Of a stretch of 64,000 bases of DNA, positions 44,328 to 53,729 are shown one piece after another. A program made the translations under genes and the position numbers. Positions within the stretch are counted from its first letter, which is position 1; each line of letters starts with the position of its first letter. The DNA is from Nocardioides pinisoli (GTDB lineage Bacteria > Actinomycetota > Actinomycetes > Propionibacteriales > Nocardioidaceae), in NCBI RefSeq assembly GCF_024199985.1, contig NZ_JANARS010000002.1, forward strand, positions 1 to 64,000, given 5' to 3'. A model generated the notes under the pieces. The model made no database searches. It was not told the DNA's origin and saw only the letters and a list, made by a program, of their open reading frames with translations.

Positions 44328-45868
44328 CGCACCTTCTCCTCTTCGTCGGCGGGGCTGTCGAGCCCATCGGCCACGGCGGCCGGGGTCGGGCGGATCCGGC
44401 GGACCGCCAGCGGGACGACGACGGCGATCGCGACGACCACGTAGATGACCACGGCGAGGGGCTCGCTCCAGAGCCCGGAGACCTCGCCACCGGAGATCGC
44501 CATCGCCTCGCGGAGTCGGTACTCCATCAGCGGACCGAGGATGACGCCGAGGATCAGCGGCAGCACCGGGAGGCCGAAGCGGCGCATGGCCAGGCCGAGC
44601 AGGCCGAGCAGCACCAGCAGGAACAGGTCGAAGGCCTGGAGGTTGGCGGCGTAGGCCCCGAGGGCGGCGAAGAAGAGGATGCCGGCGTAGAGCTGGGGCC
44701 GGGGGATCCGCAGCAGCTTGGCCCACACGGGGGCGAGCGGCAGGTTGAGCACCAGCAGCAGCGCGTTGCCGATCAGCAGGCTGGCCAGCAGCGCCCACAC
44801 CAGCTCGGGCTGGTCGGTCATCAGGCCCGGGCCGGGCTCGATGCCGTAGCCCTGGAGGGCCGCGAGCATGACCGCGGAGGTCGCGGTGACCGGCAGGCCG
44901 AGCGCCAGGAGCGGGACGAAGGTGCCGGCGGCCGAGGCGTTGTTGGCGGCCTCGGGCCCGGCGACTCCCTCGATGGCGCCCTTGCCGAACTCGTCGACGC
45001 CCTTGCGCTTCGCGATGCGCTTCTCGGTCAGGTAGGACAGGAACGTCGGGATCTCCGCACCGCCGGCGGGCAGCGCACCGAACGGGAAGCCGTACGCCGT
45101 GCCGCGCAGCCACGGGCCCCACGAGCGCCGCAGGTCCTCCCGGCCCATCCACGGACGGCCGACGGGGATCACGTGCAGGGGACTGCGGCGCAGGTGGGCG
45201 GCCACCCACAGCGCCTCGCCGAGGGCGAAGATGCCGACCGCCACCACGACCACGTCGATCCGGTCCGCCAGCAGCGGCTGGTCGAAGCTGAGCCGCGGCT
45301 GGCCGGTGTTGAGGTCGAGGCCGACGAGGCCGATGGTCAGCCCGATGAAGAGCGCGATGAAGCCGCGCAGCGGCGACCCGCCGAGCACGCTGGTCACCAT
45401 GATCATCGCGAGCACCATGAGGGCGAAGTAGGACGGCGCCCCGATCTCGACCGCGACCGAGGCCAGCGCAGGGGCGAAGAAGACGACGAGCAGGGTGCCG
45501 ATGGTGCCGGCGATGAAGGAGCCGATCGCCGCGGTGGCGAGTGCCTGCGACGCCCGTCCCGCCCGTGCCATCAGGTTGCCCTCGAGCGCGGTCATCACCG
45601 AGGCGGACTCGCCCGGGGTGTTGAGCAGGATCGACGTCGTCGAGCCGCCGTACATGCCGCCGTAGTAGATGCCGGCGAACATGATGAAGGCGCCGATCGG
45701 GTCGAGGCCGTAGGTGACAGGGAGCAGCAGCGCCACGGCCATGGCCGGCCCGATGCCGGGCAGCACACCGACGAAGGTGCCCAGCAGCACGCCGATGCAG
45801 GCGAAGAGCAGGTTCTGCGGGGTGAGGACGGATCCGAAGCCGTCCATGAGCAGGGAGAGGTTGTCCAT
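44324..45868 (-). CDS. tctA: Tripartite tricarboxylate transporter large membrane subunit
   Basis: This encodes 514 aa with about 11 hydrophobic segments. Family motifs include [17 protein letters not shown] near the N-terminus and [20 protein letters not shown], plus a second [15 protein letters not shown] in the middle. TctA is the main translocating subunit of a sodium- or proton-coupled citrate/tricarboxylate importer. The start overlaps the tctB stop by one base. Confidence 0.94.
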   Translation of the reverse strand: MDNLSLLMDGFGSVLTPQNLLFACIGVLLGTFVGVLPGIGPAMAVALLLPVTYGLDPIGAFIMFAGIYYGGMYGGSTTSILLNTPGESASVMTALEGNLMARAGRASQALATAAIGSFIAGTIGTLLVVFFAPALASVAVEIGAPSYFALMVLAMIMVTSVLGGSPLRGFIALFIGLTIGLVGLDLNTGQPRLSFDQPLLADRIDVVVVAVGIFALGEALWVAAHLRRSPLHVIPVGRPWMGREDLRRSWGPWLRGTAYGFPFGALPAGGAEIPTFLSYLTEKRIAKRKGVDEFGKGAIEGVAGPEAANNASAAGTFVPLLALGLPVTATSAVMLAALQGYGIEPGPGLMTDQPELVWALLASLLIGNALLLVLNLPLAPVWAKLLRIPRPQLYAGILFFAALGAYAANLQAFDLFLLVLLGLLGLAMRRFGLPVLPLILGVILGPLMEYRLREAMAISGGEVSGLWSEPLAVVIYVVVAIAVVVPLAVRRIRPTPAAVADGLDSPADEEEKVR

Positions 45869-46407
45869 CAGAGCACCCCGTCCAGGATCCCGGCCGGCAG
45901 GATGACGCCGAGGCCCTCGTGGAAGGCGTACCAGCTGGTCACCGACAGCACCAGGCCGACGATGACGTCGCGGACCAGGGTGCGGCTGCCGAGCGACCAG
46001 GCCGACCCGACGAAGAGGACCGCGCCGCTGATGGCCCAGCCGAGGAACGAGACCGTCAGGACCGTGAACATCAGGACGCCGACGAGCTTGAGGACGGTGA
46101 TCCAGTCGGCCGGCTGGCGCAGGTCGACGTCCTCGCCGCCCTCGGCCTCCGGGACGTCGCCGCGCAGGGTGGCGAGCACCAGCAGACCGCCGAGCAGGAC
46201 CGTCACGGCGCCGATGACGTAGGGGAAGACGCGCGGCCCGACCGGGTCGCCGAACCCGATGCGCAGCGTGGTGGCGTCGTAGACGGTGTAGGCGCCGACC
46301 ACGACGAGCGCGGCCGCCAGGCCGAGCTGCGCCATGTCGCGCCGGGGCGCCGCCGGGCCCGCGGGGGCGCCCGGGGTGCCCGGGTGGGTGTCGAGTGGTG
46401 TGCTCAC
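45868..46407 (-). CDS. tctB: Tripartite tricarboxylate transporter small membrane subunit
   Basis: This encodes 179 aa from GTG 46407, which overlaps the tctC stop by 4 nt. It has four hydrophobic segments (first [18 protein letters not shown]) and a hydrophilic loop, as expected of the poorly conserved TctB family. The identification rests partly on its position between tctC and tctA. Confidence 0.86.
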   Translation of the reverse strand: MSTPLDTHPGTPGAPAGPAAPRRDMAQLGLAAALVVVGAYTVYDATTLRIGFGDPVGPRVFPYVIGAVTVLLGGLLVLATLRGDVPEAEGGEDVDLRQPADWITVLKLVGVLMFTVLTVSFLGWAISGAVLFVGSAWSLGSRTLVRDVIVGLVLSVTSWYAFHEGLGVILPAGILDGVL

Positions 46408-47399
46408 AGCAGCTCCAGCTCCTCGAGGGTGGTGGCGACGCGCTCGTCCTGTTCCTGCAGGAACTGGGTGAAGTCGTCGCCGGTCTTGAACTCGTCGATC
46501 CAGCCGTTGTCCTCGAGGGCCTGCTGCCACTCGGGGGTCTCGTGCATCTCCTCGAGCATCGCGATGAGCTCGTCGCGCCGCTCCTCGCTGATGCCGGGGG
46601 GCGCCCAGACGCCGCGCCAGTTGGTGAAGACCAGGTCGATGCCCGCCTCCGTGAGGGTGGGCGCGTCGCTGATGCCCTCGCCCTCGAGCCGCTCCTCGCC
46701 GGACACGGCCAGCAGCCGCAGCTCGCCGGAGGAGAGCTGACCCGCGAACTCGCCGACGCCAGAGAAGCCGACGTCGATCTTGTCGCCGAGCAGTGCGCTG
46801 GTCAGCGGACCGCCGCCGTCGTACGGCACGTAGCGCACCTCGCGCGGGTCGATGTCCACGGCGCTGGCGAGCTGCATCGGGAACAGGTGGTCGGGGCCGC
46901 CCGGGGAGGACCCCCCGCCGACGACGATGGCTGACGGGTCGTCCTGCCACGCCTGCACGAGGTCGTCGATCGTCTCGTACGGCGAGTCGGCGGGGACGAG
47001 GACGCCCTCCTGGTCCTCGATCAGCTGGGCAAGCGGGGTCGCGTCGTCCATCGCGTAGGGCGCACCGAAGGAGTAGAGCGACCCGACGACGCCGAGGCCG
47101 GCGGTCATCAGGGTGCGCTCGTCGCCCTCGGCGTTCATCAGCCGCGTCATCGCGACCGACCCGCCGGCCCCGATCACGTTGGTGACCTCGAACGAGCCGC
47201 CGGTGATGTCGCCGTTCTCCATCACCGCCACTGCGGCGCGCCCGGTCTGGTCGTAGCCGCCGCCGGGGCTGTTGGGGATCAGCATGGTGAGGTCACGGCT
47301 CTCGTCGCCGCGGGTCACCCCGCAGCCGGTCGCCAGCACCAGCGTGCTGCCGAGGGCCACCACCGTGGCGATGGCCCGCGTCGTCCTTCGGCGCCTCAT
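46404..47399 (-). CDS. tctC: Tricarboxylate-binding protein of the TTT system
   Basis: This encodes 331 aa from ATG 47399, which has GGAG 5 nt upstream. The signal carries a lipobox-like LATGC. The body follows the Bug/TctC pattern: [16 protein letters not shown] near the start, [13 protein letters not shown], and [16 protein letters not shown] towards the end. It captures the substrate outside the membrane and delivers it to TctAB. The substrate may be citrate or another carboxylate. Confidence 0.93.
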   Translation of the reverse strand: MRRRRTTRAIATVVALGSTLVLATGCGVTRGDESRDLTMLIPNSPGGGYDQTGRAAVAVMENGDITGGSFEVTNVIGAGGSVAMTRLMNAEGDERTLMTAGLGVVGSLYSFGAPYAMDDATPLAQLIEDQEGVLVPADSPYETIDDLVQAWQDDPSAIVVGGGSSPGGPDHLFPMQLASAVDIDPREVRYVPYDGGGPLTSALLGDKIDVGFSGVGEFAGQLSSGELRLLAVSGEERLEGEGISDAPTLTEAGIDLVFTNWRGVWAPPGISEERRDELIAMLEEMHETPEWQQALEDNGWIDEFKTGDDFTQFLQEQDERVATTLEELELL

Positions 47400-47511
47400 G
47401 TGCACTCCGATCTCTCGTCTGTCTGGAGCGGCCCGCGAGGTCCGCCACGACGATGGTGGAGACTGCGTGTGGTGCCCGTCACGCTTGGGAAAGCAATGGA
47501 GGTTGTGGAAC

Positions 47512-49131
47512 TTGTGGTCACGCTCGCGGTGGTGGCCGGCGACCCTCGCCGGCCAGTTCCTGGTGCTGCAGCTGACGGTGCTGCTCGTGGTCGTCGCCGT
47601 GGCGAGCATCGTGTCGGTGCAGCAGAGCGACGCGGACTTCCGGGACACGCGGGGTTCCGAGATGCGCGACGCGGCGGAGCGCCTCGCCAACCACAAGTTC
47701 GTGCGGTTGTCCTTCCGGACGGGCACCGTCGCCGACAACCGCGGGGCCCTCGCCACGATCACCCAGCAGGTGCGCGACAGCGACCGGGCGAGCGGGGTCT
47801 ACCTCGCCGCCCCGGACGGGACGGTCCTGGTCAGCAGCGACTTCGCGGGCCGCGGCGAGCGGCTCGACCTGCTCGGGAGCCCGGGGGAGCGCCTGCGTCC
47901 CTGGACCGGTGACGTCGACGACTTCGGCACACCGTCGATCGCGGCGCAGGTGCCGATCATCAACCGCAAGCTCGAGCTCGTCGGCATCGCGATGGTGGCT
48001 GAGGAGTACCCCACGTGGTCCGAGCGAGCGCGCAGCGTGCTGCCGGACCTGCTCACGTTCGCGGGGCTGGGCCTGGCGCTCGGGGTGGCCGGCTCGTTCC
48101 TGCTGTCGCGCCTGATCCGACGGCGTACGCGCGGACTGGAGCCGGCGGCCATCGCCGCGCTGGCCGACCAGCGCGAGGCGCTCCTCCACTCGATCCGCGA
48201 AGGGGTCGTCGCGGTCTCGGTGGACGGCACGATCACCGTCGTGAGCGACAGTGCCCGCGAGCTCATCGGCCTCGACGGCGACGTCGAGGGGCGACGCGTC
48301 GACGACCTCGAGCTCGACCCGGCCGTGCGCGACCTGCTCGCCGACGACGCCGAGATCCGTGACCACGTCGTCGTCCTGGGCGAGCGCGTGCTCGTCGTCA
48401 ACCGCAACCCGGTGGTCGAGGGAGGTCGGCGGGTCGCGTCCGTGACCACGCTGCGCGACCGCACCGAGCTGCTCGCGCTCCAGAGCGAGCTCAGCGCGCG
48501 CGAGTCGATCACCAACACCCTGCGCGCCCAGACCCACGAGTTCCACAACCAGCTGCACACGATCTCCGGGCTCGTCCAGCTGGGGGAGTACGACGAGGTG
48601 TCGCGGCTCGTCGGCACCCTGAGCCGGCGCCGCCGGGACATCTCCGACGCCGTGACGGCGCACGTCGAGGACCCCGCCGTGGCCGCGCTCCTCATCGCCA
48701 AGACCAGCCTCGCCGCGGAGCGCGGGGTCGACCTGCGCATGGCCGCCGAGAGCGACCTGCCCCGCCTCGACCCGGAGGCGTCGACCGACGTCGGCACGGT
48801 GCTGGGCAACCTCGTCGACAACGCCGTCGACGCCTCCGTGTCGGTCGGTGGCGCGACGGTCGAGGTCGACGTGCGCCTCGACGGGGACGTCGTACGCCTC
48901 TCCGTCGCGGACACCGGGCCCGGCGTGCGGCCGGAGATGGTGGGGGAGATCTTCCGTCGGGGGTGGAGCACCAAGGCATCGACCGTGGAGGGCCGGGGTG
49001 TCGGGTTGGCGCTGGTCCAGGTGGTCTGCGAGCGTCGGGGCGGCGCCGTCACCGTCCGCCCCGGCCCGGACGGCTCGGGCGCGGTGTTCGAGGCGCGGCT
49101 GCCGGGTGCGGGAGTGGGGGTGGAGGCATGA
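47512..49131 (+). CDS. CitA/DcuS-type sensor histidine kinase
   Basis: This encodes 539 aa from TTG 47512, supported by GGAGG at 47498-47502; an in-frame GTG at 47467 is the alternative. Two membrane helices (LAGQFLVLQLTVLLVVVAVASI and the one near LTFAGLGLALGVAGSFLL, each split across about 20 residues) enclose an extracytoplasmic PAS-like sensor domain. A cytoplasmic PAS domain follows, then the phospho-acceptor THEFHNQLHTISGL with His near residue 342, and an HATPase domain with GNLVDNAVDA and the G box GRGVGLALVQ. Such kinases sense citrate or C4-dicarboxylates. It is divergent from tctCBA, its likely target. Confidence 0.9.
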   Translation: MWSRSRWWPATLAGQFLVLQLTVLLVVVAVASIVSVQQSDADFRDTRGSEMRDAAERLANHKFVRLSFRTGTVADNRGALATITQQVRDSDRASGVYLAAPDGTVLVSSDFAGRGERLDLLGSPGERLRPWTGDVDDFGTPSIAAQVPIINRKLELVGIAMVAEEYPTWSERARSVLPDLLTFAGLGLALGVAGSFLLSRLIRRRTRGLEPAAIAALADQREALLHSIREGVVAVSVDGTITVVSDSARELIGLDGDVEGRRVDDLELDPAVRDLLADDAEIRDHVVVLGERVLVVNRNPVVEGGRRVASVTTLRDRTELLALQSELSARESITNTLRAQTHEFHNQLHTISGLVQLGEYDEVSRLVGTLSRRRRDISDAVTAHVEDPAVAALLIAKTSLAAERGVDLRMAAESDLPRLDPEASTDVGTVLGNLVDNAVDASVSVGGATVEVDVRLDGDVVRLSVADTGPGVRPEMVGEIFRRGWSTKASTVEGRGVGLALVQVVCERRGGAVTVRPGPDGSGAVFEARLPGAGVGVEA

Positions 49132-49820
49132 CCGGAGCGGCCGGTGCGCTGGGCGTGCTCGTCGTCGACGACGACTTCATGGTCGCGCGCATCCACACCC
49201 AGTTCGTCGAGCGGACCGAGGGGTTCGAGGTGGTCGGGGTCGCCAGCACTGGACAGGCCGCGCTCGACGACACTGCCCGGCTGCGCCCCGACCTCCTGCT
49301 GCTCGACGTCCACCTGCCCGACATGACCGGCATCGACGTGCTCCGCCGGTTGCGCGCCGCCGGCGACGACGTCGGCGTGCTGATGGTCACCGCGGCGCGC
49401 GAGGCCGACACGGTCCGCGCGGCGGCGGCCGGCGGCGCGGTGCACTACCTCGTGAAGCCCTTCGACTACGAGGACCTGCAGGTGCGCCTCGAGTCGTTCC
49501 GGGCCGCGCACCTGGCCCTGTCCGGATCGGGCGCGCCCGGCCAGGACGACATCGACGCGGTCTTCGGGGCGGCCGGCGCCGCGCCGTCGGTGCCCGTGAG
49601 CCTGCCGAAGGGACTCAGCCCGGAGACCGCCGAGGCCGTGCAGGGCGCGCTGCGCGACGCCGGGGAGCTGTCCGCGGGGGAGTGCGCCGACCTCGTCGGC
49701 ATCTCCCGGGTCTCTGCGCGCCGCTACCTCGAGCACTTCGTCGCCCGCGGTGCCGCCGTCGTGCGCCTGCAGTACGGCGGGGCGGGACGCCCCGAGCGCC
49801 GCTACCGCATCGCGGGCTGA
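49128..49820 (+). CDS. CitB/DcuR-type response regulator
   Basis: This encodes 230 aa, overlapping the kinase stop by 4 nt. The receiver domain has the acidic pair in VVDDDF, the phospho-acceptor aspartate in LLLLDVHLPDMTG near residue 60, and lysine in YLVKPFDYEDL. The C-terminal domain carries a helix-turn-helix (ELSAGECADLVGISRVSARR) as in citrate/malate regulators. It probably activates tctCBA when the kinase senses a carboxylate. Confidence 0.9.
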   Translation: MTGAAGALGVLVVDDDFMVARIHTQFVERTEGFEVVGVASTGQAALDDTARLRPDLLLLDVHLPDMTGIDVLRRLRAAGDDVGVLMVTAAREADTVRAAAAGGAVHYLVKPFDYEDLQVRLESFRAAHLALSGSGAPGQDDIDAVFGAAGAAPSVPVSLPKGLSPETAEAVQGALRDAGELSAGECADLVGISRVSARRYLEHFVARGAAVVRLQYGGAGRPERRYRIAG

Positions 49821-49895
49821 CGCGTCGTCCTCGGCTGCGGCGGGCTCGTCCGCGGCGGTGTCCGATTTCCGCTGGTGCAGGCCCCGTGGGGGTGA

Positions 49896-49907
49896 CAGGC
49901 TCGGGGC
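49896..49907 (+). promoter_or_regulatory. Leaderless-type -10 promoter of the ada-alkA gene
   Basis: CAGGCT (49896-49901) precedes the ATG at 49908 by 6 nt. It deviates from TANNNT at the first base. No Ada box was identified with confidence. Confidence 0.4.
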
Positions 49908-51419
49908 ATGACACCGACCGGGCACCTCGACACCGAGGCCTGCTACCGCGCCGTCCGCAGCAGGGACCGCCGCTTCGACGGGGTGTTCTACACCGCGGTC
50001 CGGACGACCGGCATCTACTGCCGACCCTCCTGCCCGGCGCGGACGCCCGCGCCCGGCAACGTGACCTTCCACCCGACCGCGGCGAGCGCGCACGCCGCGG
50101 GCTACCGCGCCTGCAAGCGCTGCCTGCCCGACGCGACGCCCGGCAGCCCTGAGTGGGACGTCGCCGCCGACGTCGCCGGGCGGGCGATGCGGCTGATCGC
50201 CGACGGCCTCGTCGACCGGGAAGGCGTCGACGGCCTCGCCCGTCGGGTCGGCTACACCCCGCGCCACCTCGGCCGGCTGCTGACCCAGGAGCTCGGCGCG
50301 GGACCGCTGGCCCTGGCCCGGGCTCGGCGGGCGCAGAGCGCGCGGGTGCTCATCGAGACCACCGACCTGCCGCTGACCGACGTCGCCTTCGCCGCCGGCT
50401 TCGCCAGCGTCCGGCAGTTCAACGAGACGCTGCGCGAGATCTACGCGTCCTCGCCGAGCGAGCTGCGCGGTCGTCGGAGCAACCCCCGCAGCGCCGGGGT
50501 GATCACGATGCGGCTCCCGGTCCGCACCCCGTTCGCCGGGAGCCGGATGCTCGCCTTCCTCGCCTACCACCTCGTGCCGGGCGTCGAGGTCGCCGGACCC
50601 GGGTGGTACGCCCGCACCCTCGACCTCCCCCACGGCAGCGGCACCGTCCGCCTCGAGCTCGCCGACCTCCCCGGCACGTCCGACCTCGCCGCAGGCGGCA
50701 CCGGCTTCGTCACCGCGGAGTTCCGGCTCGAGGACCTGCGCGACACCGCGGCCGCGAGCGAGCGCGTACGACGCCTGCTCGACGCCGACTGCGACCCGCG
50801 CGCGGTGGACGCGCACCTCGGTGCCGACCCGGTCCTGGCCCACCTCGTCCGCGCGACCCCCGGCCTCCGGGTGCCCGGCCAGGTCGACGGCGACGAGACG
50901 GCGATCCGCACGGTCATCGGCCAGCAGGTCAGCGTGACCGGCGCCCGCACGGTCGCCGGCCGCCTCGTGGCCGCGCACGGGCGACCCGTCGAGTCGGACG
51001 TGCCGGGGCTCACCCACCTCTTCCCCGACGCCGCGGCGCTGGCGGCCGCCGACCCCGCGACCCTGCCGATGCCCCGCGCGCGAGGCCGGGCGCTCGTCGG
51101 GCTCGCCGCGGCGCTCGCCGAGGGGCGAGTGCTGCTCGACCGCGGCCCCGACCGCGACGACGTACGACGCGCGCTGCTCGAGCTGCCCGGCATCGGCCCG
51201 TGGACCGCCGACTACGTGGCGATGCGGGCGCTCGGCCACCCCGACGTCTTCCTGCCCACCGACCTCGCGGTGCGCCGGCTGCTCGCCGGGCTCGCCGCGT
51301 CCGGCGACGGCGACCCCGACCCGGAGCACTGGAGGCCGTGGCGCTCGTACGCCCTAATGCACCTGTGGAACACCCTGATGCCCGACACCCCTGCGCCATC
51401 GCGCGATGAGGAGAACTGA
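49908..51419 (+). CDS. alkA: Ada-AlkA fusion: methylphosphotriester sensor, AraC regulator and 3-methyladenine DNA glycosylase
   Basis: This encodes 503 aa. Residues 8-80 form the Ada N-terminal zinc domain: YCRPSCPARTP and YRACKRC supply the four cysteines, one being the methyl acceptor. An AraC-type helix-turn-helix pair follows (85-180, DVAFAAGFASVRQFNETLRE). The rest is AlkA, with a helix-hairpin-helix region LPGIGPWTADYVAMRALG and the catalytic aspartate in FLPTDLAVRR. The fusion senses alkylated DNA, activates its own regulon and excises damaged bases. It starts 1 nt from ogt, forming an adaptive-response operon. Confidence 0.93.
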   Translation: MTPTGHLDTEACYRAVRSRDRRFDGVFYTAVRTTGIYCRPSCPARTPAPGNVTFHPTAASAHAAGYRACKRCLPDATPGSPEWDVAADVAGRAMRLIADGLVDREGVDGLARRVGYTPRHLGRLLTQELGAGPLALARARRAQSARVLIETTDLPLTDVAFAAGFASVRQFNETLREIYASSPSELRGRRSNPRSAGVITMRLPVRTPFAGSRMLAFLAYHLVPGVEVAGPGWYARTLDLPHGSGTVRLELADLPGTSDLAAGGTGFVTAEFRLEDLRDTAAASERVRRLLDADCDPRAVDAHLGADPVLAHLVRATPGLRVPGQVDGDETAIRTVIGQQVSVTGARTVAGRLVAAHGRPVESDVPGLTHLFPDAAALAAADPATLPMPRARGRALVGLAAALAEGRVLLDRGPDRDDVRRALLELPGIGPWTADYVAMRALGHPDVFLPTDLAVRRLLAGLAASGDGDPDPEHWRPWRSYALMHLWNTLMPDTPAPSRDEEN

Positions 51420-51420
51420 C

Positions 51421-51903
51421 ATGTGGACCGTGATGCCCTCGCCCGTCGGGGACCTGCGCATCGTCGAGCGCGACGGCTCGATCGTGGCGATCGAGTTCTC
51501 GCCGTTCCGGCAGCCGGCCGACGGTCGCCCGCTCGGGGCGCGCTCCGACGACCACCCCGTCCTCGCCGAGGCCGTGCGGCAGCTGACGGCGTACTTCGAC
51601 CGGGACCTGACCGCCTTCGACCTGCCGCTCGCGCCCGTCGGCACCGACTTCCAGCGCCGCGTGTGGGCCCAGCTCGGGCTCATCGGCTACGGCGAGACCG
51701 CGTCCTACGGCGAGATCGCCGGCCGGCTCGGCATGACCAACGCCGCCTCGCGCGCGGTCGGGCTGGCCAACGGCCGCAACCCGATCCCCATCGTGGTGCC
51801 GTGCCACCGCGTCATCGGCGCCAACGGCACGCTGACCGGCTACGCCGGCGGGCTCGAGCGCAAGCAGCAGCTGCTCGAGCTCGAGCAGGACGCGCTCTTC
51901 TGA
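51421..51903 (+). CDS. ogt: Methylated-DNA--protein-cysteine methyltransferase
   Basis: This encodes 160 aa from ATG 51421 with GAGGAG upstream. The active-site motif is VVPCHRVIG, with the acceptor cysteine near residue 128. The DNA-binding segment SYGEIAGRLGMTNAASRAVG is present. It repairs O6-alkylguanine by irreversible transfer of the alkyl group to cysteine. Confidence 0.95.
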   Translation: MWTVMPSPVGDLRIVERDGSIVAIEFSPFRQPADGRPLGARSDDHPVLAEAVRQLTAYFDRDLTAFDLPLAPVGTDFQRRVWAQLGLIGYGETASYGEIAGRLGMTNAASRAVGLANGRNPIPIVVPCHRVIGANGTLTGYAGGLERKQQLLELEQDALF

Positions 51904-51945
51904 GACACGCGGTGGCTGCTCGAGCTCGTCACGTGGGCGTGGCCA

Positions 51946-51998
51946 GGTCGAGCACGCCCGCGGCTGAGGAACGAAGCCGTGACGGTCGCGTCGAGATC
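51946..51998. repeat. Degenerate copy of the ggtcgag...tcgagacc repeat family
   Basis: The 53-bp stretch begins ggtcgagc and ends tcgagatc. It shares ggctgagg(a/c)acgaagcc with the better copy at 59214-59269. It lies between the convergent ogt and TIGR03086-family genes. Confidence 0.55.
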
Positions 51999-52013
51999 AA
52001 GGGTCTCGCCGGC

Positions 52014-52595
52014 TCAGGCCGACCACTGCGGGTCGCGACCCGACCGGGCCAGCACCTGCTCGAACGCCGACGCTCCGGGACCGACCTCGACGGCCGGGCC
52101 GAACAGCCCGGGCGTCCCGCCCTCGTCGAAGCCGCCCACGAAGGCCATGCACGCCTCGGCCGTCGCGTCGTCGCAGTCGTAGTCCTGGCCGGTCGCCCGC
52201 GCCAGGTCCCACCCGTGCAGCACGATCTCGTCGAGCGCGACCAGCCCGCCGACCTGCGCGGGCAGGTCGACCCCGCCGGCGCGGGTCATGCCCTCCCACG
52301 CCTCGGGGTCGCGCCACGCCGCGGCCAGCGCCGGGACCTGGACGGCCAGCGCTTCCCGCCATCCGGGCTCCGCCTCGGGCCACCCGGCGTCGTCGGGGTT
52401 GGTGTCGGTGAGGGGGCCGAAGTCCTTGTCGGCCGCGGCACGGAAGGCGAGCGTCAGTCCCACGAGGTGCTGGACGAGCTGCCCCACCGTGCGCCCCTCG
52501 CACGGGGTCGGACCGTCGAGCTGGTCGTCGGTGACGTTGGCGGCGACGGCGACGAGTCGCTCGCCGGCCGGGCCGAGGTCCACGAGGTCTGCCAT
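52014..52595 (-). CDS. TIGR03086-type DinB-like metal-binding protein
   Basis: This encodes 193 aa from ATG 52595. The mycothiol/maleylpyruvate isomerase-like N-terminal fold is suggested by GRTVGQLVQHLVGLTLAF (His as a metal ligand), with the second ligand region in LDEIVLHGWDLARATGQ. These proteins form four-helix bundles binding a metal through three residues. No substrate is known. A longer in-frame extension to 52649 would enter the repeat array and was rejected. Confidence 0.83.
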   Translation of the reverse strand: MADLVDLGPAGERLVAVAANVTDDQLDGPTPCEGRTVGQLVQHLVGLTLAFRAAADKDFGPLTDTNPDDAGWPEAEPGWREALAVQVPALAAAWRDPEAWEGMTRAGGVDLPAQVGGLVALDEIVLHGWDLARATGQDYDCDDATAEACMAFVGGFDEGGTPGLFGPAVEVGPGASAFEQVLARSGRDPQWSA

Positions 52596-52607
52596 GCGCC
52601 CAGCCTG
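52596..52607 (-). promoter_or_regulatory. Leaderless-type -10 promoter of the TIGR03086 gene
   Basis: On the minus strand CAGGCT (52607-52602) precedes the ATG at 52595 by 6 nt. Confidence 0.4.
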
Positions 52608-52631
52608 CCCGAGACCACCGACAGCGGGGAA

Positions 52632-52903
52632 GGTGGCGGCGTACGACATCCGATCGGGCTGCGGGGGTGTCGTGTGCCGCCACCTTCGCGGCGGCGGCGC
52701 CCAGGGTGGCGGCAGATGGCGAGATCAGAGCGCGGGTACGTGCGATGTGCCGCCACCTTCGCGATGGCGGCGCCCAGGGTGGCGGCAGATGGCGAGATCA
52801 GAGCGCGGGTACGTGCGACGTGCCGCCACCTTCGCGGCGGCGGCGCCCAGGGTGGCGGCGTACGACATGCGATCGGGCTGCGGGGGTGTCGTGTGCCGCC
52901 ACC
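52632..52903. repeat. 73-bp tandem repeat array with alternating inverted 9-bp motifs
   Basis: Eight copies of ggtggcggc or its complement gccgccacc alternate in orientation, separated by spacers of exactly 35 and 20 nt in turn. ggtggcggc starts at 52632, 52705, 52778 and 52851, giving a strict 73-bp period. The 20-nt spacers are nearly identical. The 35-nt spacers are of two types: one in units 1 and 4, another in units 2 and 3. The gap 52596-52923 has no gene and is essentially this array. Confidence 0.92.
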
Positions 52904-52923
52904 CCTCGGAGGCAGTGGAGCGC

Positions 52924-53646
52924 CTACTCCGACGCCGCGCGGCGCAGCGACTCCGACAGCCGGTCGGCGGCGGCGAGCACGGCGGGCGCGTGCATCCGGC
53001 CGGGCTGGCGGGAGAGTCGCTCGAGCGGTCCGGAGACGGACACCGCGGCGATGACCTTGCCGCCGGGGGAGCGGACCGGGGCGGACACCGAGGCGACGCC
53101 CTGCTCGCGCTCGCCGACCGACTGCGCCCAGCCACGGCGGCGGATGCCGGACAGCGCGGTGGCGGAGAAGGCGGCGTTCTGCAGGCCGCGGTGCATCCGC
53201 TCGGGGTCCTCCCACGCGAGCAGGATCTGGGCCGCGGAGCCGGCGTTCATGGTGAGCTGCGAGCCGACCGGGATCGTGTCGCGCAGGCCCGACGGGCGCT
53301 CGGCCGCTGCGACGCAGACACGGTGCTCGCCCTGGCGGCGCCACAGCTGCGCGGACTCGCCGGTGATGTCACGCAGGCGGGCCAGGACGGGACCGGCTGC
53401 CGCGAGCAGACGGTCCTCGCCGGCAGCGGCGGACAGCTCGGCCAGGCGCGGCCCGAGCACGAAGCGACCCTGCATGTCACGTGCGACGAGGCGGTGGTGC
53501 TCGAGGGCGACCGCGAGGCGGTGCGCGGTGGGGCGGGCCAGTCCGGTGCCGGCCACGAGCCCGGCCAGGGTGGCCGGTCCGGCCTCCAGTGCTGCGAGCA
53601 CGAGCGCGGCCTTGTCGAGTACGCCGACGCCAGATCCGTTGTCCAT
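52924..53646 (-). CDS. ndgR: IclR family regulator divergent from leuCD (NdgR/LtbR-like)
   Basis: This encodes 240 aa. An N-terminal winged helix ([20 protein letters not shown]) is followed by an IclR effector domain ending in [14 protein letters not shown]. The position divergent from leuC is the hallmark of NdgR (streptomycetes) and LtbR (corynebacteria), which control leucine, isoleucine-related and other amino-acid genes. The assignment is by family and synteny. The start codon overlaps a small palindrome that may be its operator. Confidence 0.85.
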   Translation of the reverse strand: MDNGSGVGVLDKAALVLAALEAGPATLAGLVAGTGLARPTAHRLAVALEHHRLVARDMQGRFVLGPRLAELSAAAGEDRLLAAAGPVLARLRDITGESAQLWRRQGEHRVCVAAAERPSGLRDTIPVGSQLTMNAGSAAQILLAWEDPERMHRGLQNAAFSATALSGIRRRGWAQSVGEREQGVASVSAPVRSPGGKVIAAVSVSGPLERLSRQPGRMHAPAVLAAADRLSESLRRAASE

Positions 53647-53658
53647 ATACCGATATTG
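53643..53658. promoter_or_regulatory. Candidate operator between ndgR and leuC
   Basis: An AT-rich inverted repeat, atat-accg-atat, is striking in this GC-rich sequence and overlaps the regulator's start codon, 72 bp before leuC. A TAGCGT at 53686-53691 could be the leuC -10. Confidence 0.4.
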
Positions 53659-53729
53659 TCATCTCAGGGAGTGGGATGCAAGATGTAGCGTCGTCCCACC
53701 GCACGCGGCAAAGTCAAAGGAGTTGTGTC

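Noticed and set aside
47799..51329. A long minus-strand open frame of 1176 codons.
   Set aside because: It lies antisense to the sensor kinase, response regulator and Ada-AlkA genes, all of which have clear motifs.
52596..52649. A longer start (52649) for the TIGR03086-family gene.
   Set aside because: The extension reads into the first unit of the repeat array and adds residues not expected for the family; ATG 52595 has a suitable -10 spacing.
52632..52903. The regular repeat array as a CRISPR.
   Set aside because: The repeated motif is only 9 bp and alternates orientation, the spacers are themselves repeated, and no cas genes are nearby.
53656..53691. TTGTCA and TAGCGT as a leuC promoter.
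   Set aside because: The two are 24 nt apart, too far for a standard promoter; only the TAGCGT was mentioned as a possible -10.
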